Shown here piece by piece: positions 5,450 to 11,764 of a stretch of 16,053 bases of DNA. Position numbers and translations under genes: made by a program. The DNA is from an uncultured Collinsella sp. Its GTDB lineage: Bacteria; Actinomycetota; Coriobacteriia; Coriobacteriales; Coriobacteriaceae. Below the pieces are notes generated by a model. The model had not been told where the DNA came from, did no database searches, and saw only the letters and a program-made list of their open reading frames with translations. How positions within the stretch are numbered: the stretch's first letter is position 1; every line of letters starts with the position of its first letter. The stretch is taken from NCBI GenBank assembly GCA_958408685.1, contig CATYLC010000030.1, forward strand, positions 1 to 16,053, given 5' to 3'.

Positions 5450-8191
5450 TCACTCGTCGAACAGGAGGCTCGAGGAGCCGAGACGCTCCTCTCGCGCCGG
5501 GGCGGCGCTCACGCTGATGTAGTCGAAGACGTAGGCGATCTCGCTTACAGGAACCTCCACGCGATAGCGCGTCGAGATGCTCGAGAAACTCTGCCTGAAG
5601 GACTCGATGAAGTCGGCGTGCTCTTCCTCGAAGCGATCCTGGCCGACGTAGGTCTCGATGGGGTTGCGGGTGACGAGGCGCTCGACGAGGCAACAGAGGT
5701 GAACGTACAGCCCGATGATGGCGTTGCTGCTGATCTTCTCGCCCGTTCTGCGCTGAAGCTCGTGCACGGCGCTCTCGATCTCGTGGAACAGCCGCTCCGG
5801 GTCGAGGATGGTGATGGAGCGGATAACGTTCTGCAGCGTCATATTCGAAAGCAGCTTCTCGTGGAAAGAAGCGAGCTCGGAGACGTCGAGCCACCTGCCG
5901 AACACGGCATCGACCTTCGAGGCGGACGCCGTCGACATAATGTCTTCGAGGGCGACGAAGGGAACGGAGGCAATCCTGGGGTCTCCCGTGCCGATGACGG
6001 CGCAGACGCGGTGCTCGGAGAAAACGGCGTCGTTCGACCCGTTCGCGGCAAGCTGCTTGAAGGGCCTCGTGAGCAGGCGCGCGCCTATGGTGCGCGGGAG
6101 GCTCTGCGAGACGAGCTGACGTATCCTCTCGGCCGCGTCGACCCCGGACTCGGAGCAGAAGACGATGGCGTCCTCACGGTTGACGCGCTCGATTACCTTG
6201 CAGTGCGTCACGCACACGGCGGTCGCATCGCCAAGAACCTCGGCGATGGACTTGCCGCCGAGCAGCCCGGACCCGATCTCGAGCGCGAGCCCGGTGGAGA
6301 CGTTGTTCACCACCCCGATGGTGGAGTCGGTAACGTTCTCGAGGGCCTTATAGGCCTCCTCCAAAGAGCCCATGTCAACAAGAAACACGACCCCGGTGCA
6401 GTAGGAATGGCGGTCGACGAGGCGCTGGAGCGGACCGACGATGTCCTTCAGCTGCTGGTCGTAGGGCATGTCGACCGCCTCGTACACATGCACGCCGAGC
6501 ATACGGTTCGCCGCGTCGGCGATGCTCGTCGCCGTCGAGTAGCCGTGTGACAAGATGACGCAGAGCGTCCGAAGGGCCTTCGCGTCGCGAGACTCCGATG
6601 CGACGCACAACGTCAGAAGCGTCTTCGTGAAGTGATCGAGCGAGATTCCGAGCGCCCCTTCCATGTCTGCGGCGACCTGATCGGAGACGCTCGAGGCAAA
6701 CGGCAATTCGGAGGTCACGGCACCGAGGAGATGGGAAATTTGCTCCGCACAGGCAGACTTTCGCTTAGCCAGGCCGATGCCCGGCCACAACTGCAGGCAA
6801 ATCTCCTGGGCCAGTAGAAAAGTGACCTTCCTCGAAAGCTCGATGCCATAAGAAGAGCCTGCGTCGGCAAGGACCGCGCCCACGACGCGCTCGAAGGCGC
6901 GCGACCTCGATGAGGCGACGCCGTGGCCGAAGATCAAGTGATCCTCAACGCCGCGCACAGCGGAGACAGCTTGCGAGACAAGCTCGGAGACAGAGAGCTC
7001 CCCGGCGCAGAATCGCTCATCGAGAGAGCACAGGGCATCGAGCGCCTGCTCGACCGGCCCTGTGCTCTCGGCGGCATCCAGGGACGCGTCGATCAGAACG
7101 CCATCGTCGGGCTGTTGATCGATCTGCGCGGAGGAGAGGAGCCCGCTGGGAAGAAGATACGGGCGAACGACGACGAAGTCGCCCTCGCGATTGAGGAACG
7201 CTTTGGCGCAGCAGTTCGTCACGCAGGCGCGCAAGCCGGCGATGTTATCGGAAAAGTCCGCGTTCACGAGGCAACGGTATGCGCCGCGGCTGATCTTCAC
7301 ATCAGAACCGATTCGGCACCCCTCGCTGCGCAGGAAGCTCAAGATGAGATCCTCGCGCTCCTCGGGGGTCCGCTCCTTGAGTGAGGGGACGCGGGCACAG
7401 ATAGGCATTTTGCTGTAGGCCGAGGAAACCTTCGGGTCATCGGCGGAAAGCGTCGTCGAAAGAACGAGGCGAGCGCGCGGCGCATCCTGGGAGGCATCGA
7501 GCCCGAGGGCCGTCGCAAGGCAGTGTTCCATCGCAGAGGGAGAGAGTGCCTCGATGCCGTTGACAAAGACCACACCCCCGCGCGATTTCGCGATCGACTC
7601 GTCAAGAAGCCCGTTGAACGAGGCGGCGTCCGGGACCCCGGCGCAGTCGATGCGCACATAGGAGGAGTCGCGGGACAGCAAGCCCTGGTTCTTGCCGTAC
7701 TCGTACACAAGGCGAGAAAGGAAAGACTTACCGACACCCACGCCGCCGCTCAAGAGGATGGGCAGGCCAAACGGAGGGTACTGAACCGCAGCCTTGCACT
7801 GCTCGACAACGGAGCTGAGGCTCAGGTCGAAGCCCACGGCACGCGCGAAGTCGCGGTGATCGGCGATTCCCGTCGCCTGGATGAGGTCGGCGAGCGAGGC
7901 GTACTCGCTTGCAGAGAGCTTTACCTGAAAACGCTTCTGGAACGCGCGGCGATGAAAATAACGGACAGGCCTGCCCGCCACCTTAACCACAAAGCCGGCG
8001 CGAACAAGGTCGTTGAGGTACTGGCTCGCCAGGCTCCTGGAGATGATGAGCGTCTCGGCGATGTCGGAGGTGGACAGACGGGCAAGGTCGTCGAGCGAGA
8101 CGGCAGAGGTGAGGGCCTCGAGATGCTCGAGAATCCTGTCCCTCATGTCGACGGGTTTCTTTGCCAAGCTGTCCTGTGCGGTCTTGTCCAT
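5450..8191 (-). CDS. LevR-like PTS-controlled regulator with degenerate AAA+ domain
   Basis: A 913-residue transcriptional regulator with LevR architecture: winged helix-turn-helix (~15-82), AAA+ module (~130-345), PRD1 (~385-490), EIIA-Man-like domain (~540-660, ILSHGYSTAT, His549), a likely EIIB-like stretch (~675-765) and PRD2 (~785-895, GLYVHLCCLVERL, His831). In LevR the PRD and EIIA histidines are phosphorylated by PTS proteins, coupling activity to sugar flow. Walker A is intact (GGVGVGKS, 149-156). The GAFTGA loop that touches sigma-54 is missing (~20 residues absent between Asn193 and Gly205), Walker B reads VVFVNGIEAL without its Asp-Glu, and the arginine-finger region reads YSKMPI. 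AGGAGG lies 9 nt before the ATG. It sits directly upstream of the PTS operon on the same strand and is its obvious regulator. Confidence 0.85.
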   Translation of the reverse strand: MDKTAQDSLAKKPVDMRDRILEHLEALTSAVSLDDLARLSTSDIAETLIISRSLASQYLNDLVRAGFVVKVAGRPVRYFHRRAFQKRFQVKLSASEYASLADLIQATGIADHRDFARAVGFDLSLSSVVEQCKAAVQYPPFGLPILLSGGVGVGKSFLSRLVYEYGKNQGLLSRDSSYVRIDCAGVPDAASFNGLLDESIAKSRGGVVFVNGIEALSPSAMEHCLATALGLDASQDAPRARLVLSTTLSADDPKVSSAYSKMPICARVPSLKERTPEEREDLILSFLRSEGCRIGSDVKISRGAYRCLVNADFSDNIAGLRACVTNCCAKAFLNREGDFVVVRPYLLPSGLLSSAQIDQQPDDGVLIDASLDAAESTGPVEQALDALCSLDERFCAGELSVSELVSQAVSAVRGVEDHLIFGHGVASSRSRAFERVVGAVLADAGSSYGIELSRKVTFLLAQEICLQLWPGIGLAKRKSACAEQISHLLGAVTSELPFASSVSDQVAADMEGALGISLDHFTKTLLTLCVASESRDAKALRTLCVILSHGYSTATSIADAANRMLGVHVYEAVDMPYDQQLKDIVGPLQRLVDRHSYCTGVVFLVDMGSLEEAYKALENVTDSTIGVVNNVSTGLALEIGSGLLGGKSIAEVLGDATAVCVTHCKVIERVNREDAIVFCSESGVDAAERIRQLVSQSLPRTIGARLLTRPFKQLAANGSNDAVFSEHRVCAVIGTGDPRIASVPFVALEDIMSTASASKVDAVFGRWLDVSELASFHEKLLSNMTLQNVIRSITILDPERLFHEIESAVHELQRRTGEKISSNAIIGLYVHLCCLVERLVTRNPIETYVGQDRFEEEHADFIESFRQSFSSISTRYRVEVPVSEIAYVFDYISVSAAPAREERLGSSSLLFDE

Positions 8192-8224
8192 GACTTCTTA
8201 CCTCCTCGTACAAGGAGTATAAGG

Positions 8225-8230
8225 GGAACA
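8225..8230 (-). promoter_or_regulatory. Possible -10 box of the LevR-like regulator gene
   Basis: The minus strand near 8225 shows CTTATACTCC, containing a 5/6 match to TATAAT about 30 nt before the regulator start. The best -35 at 17 bp is TTTCCG, a weak match. The coordinate is good to a few bases. This is the only promoter-like element I see in the 226-bp gap 8192-8417. Confidence 0.3.
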
Positions 8231-8366
8231 CAGAGAACGGAAAGGGGCGCGTGGGGGAATCAACAGCCCCGAGGAAAAGTCCACCACTTGAGGGGCAGAA
8301 AACAACGGCCATTGAACATTCAGGGCCGACGCTCAACACTTCGGCTCGACACTTCGCTTTGGAAAG

Positions 8367-8418
8367 GGCCCTGCGCGCCGGGGTCCCAACATAAAGAAGG
8401 GCCCCGGCGCGCAGGGCC
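8367..8418 (-). terminator. Large GC-rich stem-loop after the nucleosidase remnant
   Basis: The arms 8367-8387 and 8399-8418 pair over 20 bp with a single bulged T at 8384 and an 11-nt loop (8388-8398). The stem starts at the last base of the nucleosidase stop codon. Only TTT follows on the minus strand, so it is a strong hairpin with a poor U tract. It is probably the original mtnN terminator and may insulate the regulator gene downstream. Confidence 0.55.
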
Positions 8419-8745
8419 TAAAGCTTAACCATGCGCGCGGCGATGCGGGCGCAGTCGCAGGCGGCCTTCTTCTCGAAGGTGTTGTAGTCGACGACCTGGC
8501 CCTCGGCGCAGGGCTTGTCGCTGATGGCGCGCACGACGACGAGGGGCACGCCGTTGAGATAGGCGGCCTGCGCGATGGTGCAGCCCTCCATCTCGCAGCA
8601 CAGGTCGCCGAAGGTCGCGAGGATGCGCTCCTTCTGTTCCGCGGGCGAGACGAACTGGTCGCCGGAGACGACGCGGCCCTCGAGGACCTTAATGTCGGGG
8701 GCGACGGCGGCCGCGGCGGCGCATGCCGCCAGCAAGGGCCGGAAC
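8418..8745 (-). pseudogene. mtnN: MTA/SAH nucleosidase, C-terminal half (truncated)
   Basis: From about 8745 down to the TAG at 8418-8420 the frame encodes ~108 residues matching the C-terminal half of 5'-methylthioadenosine/S-adenosylhomocysteine nucleosidase. It shows EGRVVSGDQFV, the substrate-binding CEMEGCTIAQAA (homologous to the DMEATAIA region) and VVVRAISDKP with the catalytic Asp. The ~115 N-terminal residues are missing, including the catalytic Glu and the glycine-rich start. The frame continues to 8942, but residues 1-66 of that reading are antisense to the IS3 transposase and are not nucleosidase. The enzyme should be inactive unless an intact copy exists elsewhere. Confidence 0.75.
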
Positions 8746-9337
8746 GGATCGCGCAAGATCAAGGCGTCGCCCAGGAGGTCGGGCGTTACCGTCAGCCGGC
8801 GCCGCGTCTGCCGCATCATGAGGGAGAACGGCCTGGCCGGCACATACGGCAGGAAGAGGTTCAAGGTGCACCCCGGGGCGGTCAACGAGGCCGACGTGCC
8901 GAACGTCGTCGCGCGCGGCTTCGGCGGCAGGGCGCCGCGCACCCAAATATGCAGCGACCTGGCCTGCGTACGCGTCGGGGCATCGTGGAACTACGTCTGC
9001 CTGCTCGTCGACCTCTGCAACGGGGAGATCGTCGGCCACTCCGCAGGACCGAGGAGGGGCGCGCGAGCTCCGAGCCAAGCTCTCGGATTACGTGCACTGG
9101 TACAACAACTTCAGGATCCACTCGACACTGGGCTACATGTCGCCGGTCGAGTTCAGGGAGGCGGGACCGTCCCTCCCGGAATCGTCCAAATTGGTGTTGC
9201 CAATCCATAGCCAATCCAGCCATCATCTCCGCGAAGGCGGACGTCAGGAAAAGCTCGGCTTGAGCTCGGTCGGACGCGGTCTGTGGGGCATCATTCAGGC
9301 TCAGGGGGTCTCCTTGTCTTCTTCGGTCGCAACCTGA
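8746..9337 (+). pseudogene. IS3-family (IS150-type) transposase OrfB, deleted and frameshifted
   Basis: The plus strand reads GSRKIKASPRRSGVTVSRRR, then VCRIMRENGLAGTYGRKRF, then ICSDLACVRVGASWNYVCLL, then EIVGHSAG, which is the middle of an IS3-family OrfB with the first catalytic Asp near 8956. At about 9050-9061 the reading shifts from frame 1 to frame 2 and resumes as RELRAKLSDYVHWYNNFRIH and STLGYMSPVEF, the OrfB C-terminus. The missing middle carried the second Asp (DRG region) and the catalytic Glu. OrfA and the N-terminus of OrfB are also absent, since the match begins at the nucleosidase junction near 8746. The in-frame stop is at 9335-9337; where the native OrfB stop and the IS terminal repeat lie is unclear. 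Confidence 0.75.
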
Positions 9338-9341
9338 ATGA
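9291..9341. repeat. 9-bp inverted repeat at the edge of the IS3 remnant
   Basis: TCATTCAGG (9291-9299) and CCTGAATGA (9333-9341) are perfect reverse complements 33 nt apart, spanning the stop codon of the transposase remnant. It could be a structure near the original IS end. I could not pair it with a left terminal repeat, because that end is deleted. Confidence 0.4.
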
Positions 9342-9899
9342 TAGGAACGGCCCCTTCTCTCTTTCCCTTTCGTTTTCGACGCGTCACTCTCTCGGCGGGC
9401 TTAAGGCCCGCGCTCGCGGGTGCAGGGGCTGCGCCCAAACCCCAAAAACTTAACGCCGTGTTCGAAGCGTTTCCGGACGTCAGCGTAATCTCAAATCCCG
9501 TTAGTCAACTCATGAGCAAGCCACCTGAGACTACTCATTTCTCCTACTGGCAATGAAGACCTGCGACCTGCAGTTTTGCAAACTGTTTGAAAGCCACCTG
9601 CGTTGATTCACTTCCTATTGCAGCTGGCGTCTTGCACGCGAAAAGGCATTTGAGTTTCAAAACGGGCGTTTCGGCGCTATCGAGCCTTCAAAGGCATCCC
9701 GCCGCGCCCTTTGGGACTAAAACAAAAACTCAAAGCCCTGAGTTCGAAAATAGTTTTTGGAGTTGTCCCGGCTTTTGTCACCGAAGCCGACGAAACGCGA
9801 CAGGGTGTCACCTGGCGGCACTCGATTCGAGACGGCACCGAAAACTGGATGCAACCGGAATGACGGGACGGCAAACCCGAAGCCATCGAGTAGGGATAG
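9342..9899. other. Gene-free interval with small repeats
   Basis: I see no credible gene in this ~560-bp interval; open frames here are short, Ser/Pro/Arg-rich and without ribosome binding sites. It contains hairpins (GCGGGC/GCCCGC near 9396-9412, and an 8-bp GC hairpin just after it). It has a direct repeat AAGCCACCTG at 9518-9527 and 9591-9600 with loosely similar downstream sequence. It also has a split inverted repeat GGGAC-N6-AAAAACT (9713-9730) with AGTTTTT-N6-GTCCC (9752-9769). Its base composition is lower in GC than its neighbours. Confidence 0.5.
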
Positions 9900-9935
9900 A
9901 AAAAGGCCCGGGTGCCGTGGGGGCATCCGGGCCTT
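9900..9935 (-). terminator. Rho-independent terminator after rplX
   Basis: On the minus strand a 14-bp stem (9922-9935 with 9903-9916, one A-C mismatch) closes on a 5-nt loop and is followed by TTTTT. It lies 28 nt after the rplX stop codon, so transcription of the ribosomal operon should end here and not continue to rplE. Confidence 0.9.
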
Positions 9936-9962
9936 AGCTAGCAACTTGATGTTGCGGGCAGC

Positions 9963-10268
9963 TTAGAACTTGTGGCCGCACTTCTTGCAGACGCGCAGCT
10001 TGTTCTTGCCGTCCTTCTCGTGACCGACGCGGGTAACCTTACCGCACTCGGGGCAAACGAGATTGACGTTGGAGGCGTCGATGGGAGCCTCCTGCGAAAC
10101 GATGCCGCCCTGCTGGTTGGCAGCGTTGGGCTTGACGGCCTTCTTGACGACCGAAACGCCCTCGACAACGACCTTGTTCTCGGCGGGGAGAGCACGCAGG
10201 ACAACGCCCTGCTTGCCGCGATCCTTACCAGAGAGAACCTGGACCTTATCGCCCTTCTTGATATACAT
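9963..10268 (-). CDS. rplX: 50S ribosomal protein L24
   Basis: A 101-residue L24, an early 23S rRNA assembly protein near the exit tunnel. The KOW motif lies at the N-terminus (KKGDKVQVLSGKDRGKQG). The C-terminal half has a zinc ribbon made of CPEC (Cys72, Cys75) and CKKC (Cys94, Cys97), a variant found in several Gram-positive and thermophile L24s. It is normally followed by rplE, rpsN/Z, rpsH and rplF; here a terminator and IS debris follow instead. Its start is 13 bp after the rplN stop. Confidence 0.95.
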   Translation of the reverse strand: MYIKKGDKVQVLSGKDRGKQGVVLRALPAENKVVVEGVSVVKKAVKPNAANQQGGIVSQEAPIDASNVNLVCPECGKVTRVGHEKDGKNKLRVCKKCGHKF

Positions 10269-10281
10269 ATATCTCCCCTAA

Positions 10282-10650
10282 CTACAGGGTCTCGGGAGCG
10301 AGCGAGACGATCTTCATGTACTTCTTGTCACGAAGCTCGCGAGCGACGGGCCCGAAGATACGGGTGCCGACAGGCGAACCATCGTTGTTGATGACAACGC
10401 AGGCGTTCTCATCAAAGCGAATGTAGGAGCCATCCTTGCGGCGGATCTCCTTAACGGTGCGAACGACGACGCAACGGACAACGTCCTTCTTCTTGACGTT
10501 GGCGCCAGGGGTAGCCTCCTGGACAGCACCGATGAACACATCGCCGATGCCTGCATAACGACGCTTGGAACCGCCAAGCACCTTGATGCAGCGAATCTTG
10601 CGAGCGCCGGAGTTGTCGGCGACGTTCAGCATGGTTTGCATCTGAATCAT
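10282..10650 (-). CDS. rplN: 50S ribosomal protein L14
   Basis: The standard 122-residue L14, which contacts 16S rRNA at an intersubunit bridge. Conserved segments include MIQMQTMLNVADNSGARKI and RIFGPVARELRDKKYMKI. A strong GGAGGA lies upstream of the ATG at 10650. Unlike its neighbours it is separated from the preceding gene (rpsQ) by 118 nt containing inverted repeats, so it may have an additional promoter or a processing site. Confidence 0.97.
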   Translation of the reverse strand: MIQMQTMLNVADNSGARKIRCIKVLGGSKRRYAGIGDVFIGAVQEATPGANVKKKDVVRCVVVRTVKEIRRKDGSYIRFDENACVVINNDGSPVGTRIFGPVARELRDKKYMKIVSLAPETL

Positions 10651-10768
10651 GGTAGATGTTCCTCCGAACTAAGAACCGAAGAGAGGTGCGCAGCCTTTAT
10701 ACGGCCCGTGGTATGCAAGCCAGGCATACGCACATCTTCGGAAACGTACAAGTCGTAAGAGCGACTGC
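10651..10768 (-). promoter_or_regulatory. Structured gap between rpsQ and rplN
   Basis: This 118-nt gap sits in an operon where most gaps are under 50 nt. On the minus strand it contains AGTCG-N6-CGACT just after the rpsQ stop, a GTATGC-N7-GCATAC hairpin, and a TATAAA element in GGCCGTATAAAGG. The -35 spacing is poor, so a promoter is possible but not clear. Confidence 0.35.
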
Positions 10769-11029
10769 TTATTTAGCGCGCTCGACGACCTCGATGAGGC
10801 GCCAACGCTTCATCTTGGACATAGGACGGGTCTCCATAACGCGGACGGTATCACCCACGCCAGCCGTGCACTCCTCGTCGTGAGCGTGCAGCTTCTTGGA
10901 GCTGGTCATCATCTTGCCGTACTTGGGGTGACGCTTGCGCTCGGTGATGGTGACAACAATGGTCTTGGCACCGGAGACGGAGGTAACGACACCCGTACGG
11001 ACCTTACGCGAGTTACGCGAATCAGTCAT
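10769..11029 (-). CDS. rpsQ: 30S ribosomal protein S17
   Basis: An 86-residue S17 with OB-fold signatures: KVRTGVVTSVSGAKTIVVTI, then HPKYGKMMTSSKKLHAHDE, then GDTVRVMETRPMSKMKRWRL. It binds 16S rRNA early in 30S assembly. AAGGAGA is placed upstream of the ATG at 11029, 16 bp after the rpmC stop. Confidence 0.97.
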   Translation of the reverse strand: MTDSRNSRKVRTGVVTSVSGAKTIVVTITERKRHPKYGKMMTSSKKLHAHDEECTAGVGDTVRVMETRPMSKMKRWRLIEVVERAK

Positions 11030-11045
11030 GTTCTCTCCTTAGGTC

Positions 11046-11261
11046 CTACTCGGCGACAGCGGACTTCTCCGCTGCGATCTCGCGGGCGCGCTGCTCCGTG
11101 AGGACACGAGCGATGTCCTTCTTCACGGTGTTGACGCGAGCGGTGTTGTCCAGCTGGCTGGTGGCCATCTGGAAACGAAGGTTAAAGAGCTCGGCGCGCA
11201 TTTCCTTCAGCTTCTCAACGAGCTGAGCGTCCGAGAGCTCACGAATCTCTGCGGGCTTCAT
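11046..11261 (-). CDS. rpmC: 50S ribosomal protein L29
   Basis: A 71-residue L29 near the tunnel exit. The usual core ELSDAQLVEKLKEMRAELFN and the internal NLRFQMATSQLDNTARV are present, with a slightly long, Ala/Glu-rich C-terminus. Its ATG overlaps the rplP stop by one base (TAATG), indicating translational coupling. Confidence 0.96.
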   Translation of the reverse strand: MKPAEIRELSDAQLVEKLKEMRAELFNLRFQMATSQLDNTARVNTVKKDIARVLTEQRAREIAAEKSAVAE

Positions 11262-11764
11262 TAGTTCTCCTCCTTGGCGGCGGCGGCGTCCTCAGCAGCC
11301 CACTTGGCCTCGAGAGCGGCCTCCTCAGCCATCTCCTTCTCGATGCGCTGCTCAGCGTTCTTAGCAGCAACAATCTTGGTCTTGATGGGAAGCTTGTGCT
11401 GTGCAAGACGCAGAGCCTCGCGAGCGACCTCCTCGGGCACGCCCTTGACCTCGAACATGATGCGGCCGGGCTTGACGACGGCCACCCACTCCTCGGGGTT
11501 ACCCTTACCAGAACCCATGCGAGTCTCGGCAGGCTTCTTGGTGATGGGCTTATCGGGGAAGATCGTGATGTAGACACGACCGCCACGCTTCATGTAGCGG
11601 GTCATGGCAATACGAGCGGCCTCGATCTGACGGTTGGTGATCCAATGGGCCTCGAGAGCCTGGATACCAAACTCGCCGAAATGCAGCTCGGTATTACCCT
11701 TGGCCTGGCCCTTCATGGAGCCACGCTGCACCTTGCGGTGAAGAATACGCTTAGGGGCAAGCAC
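11261..11764 (-). CDS. rplP: 50S ribosomal protein L16 with C-terminal extension
   Basis: L16 organises the 23S rRNA A-site region. The core is standard (MLAPKRILHRKVQRGSMKG, RGGRVYITIFPDKPITKKPA, RMGSGKGNPEEWVAVVKPG) and would usually end near residue 137. Here it continues about 30 residues with an Ala/Glu/Lys-rich, probably helical tail, for a total of 167. The start codon is GTG (11762-11764) and overlaps the rpsC stop by one base (TAGTG). The tail is in frame and ends just before rpmC with a one-base overlap, so it is real sequence and not a frameshift artefact. Confidence 0.96.
   Translation of the reverse strand: MLAPKRILHRKVQRGSMKGQAKGNTELHFGEFGIQALEAHWITNRQIEAARIAMTRYMKRGGRVYITIFPDKPITKKPAETRMGSGKGNPEEWVAVVKPGRIMFEVKGVPEEVAREALRLAQHKLPIKTKIVAAKNAEQRIEKEMAEEAALEAKWAAEDAAAAKEEN

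Noticed and set aside
8746..8942. N-terminal extension of the mtnN frame up to 8942
   Set aside because: Those 66 residues are antisense to the IS3 transposase and do not resemble the MTAN N-terminus, so the frame is fortuitous.
9677..9886. Small minus-strand frames in the gap 9342-9899 (69 and 75 residues)
   Set aside because: They overlap each other, have no ribosome binding site, and show no recognisable motif.
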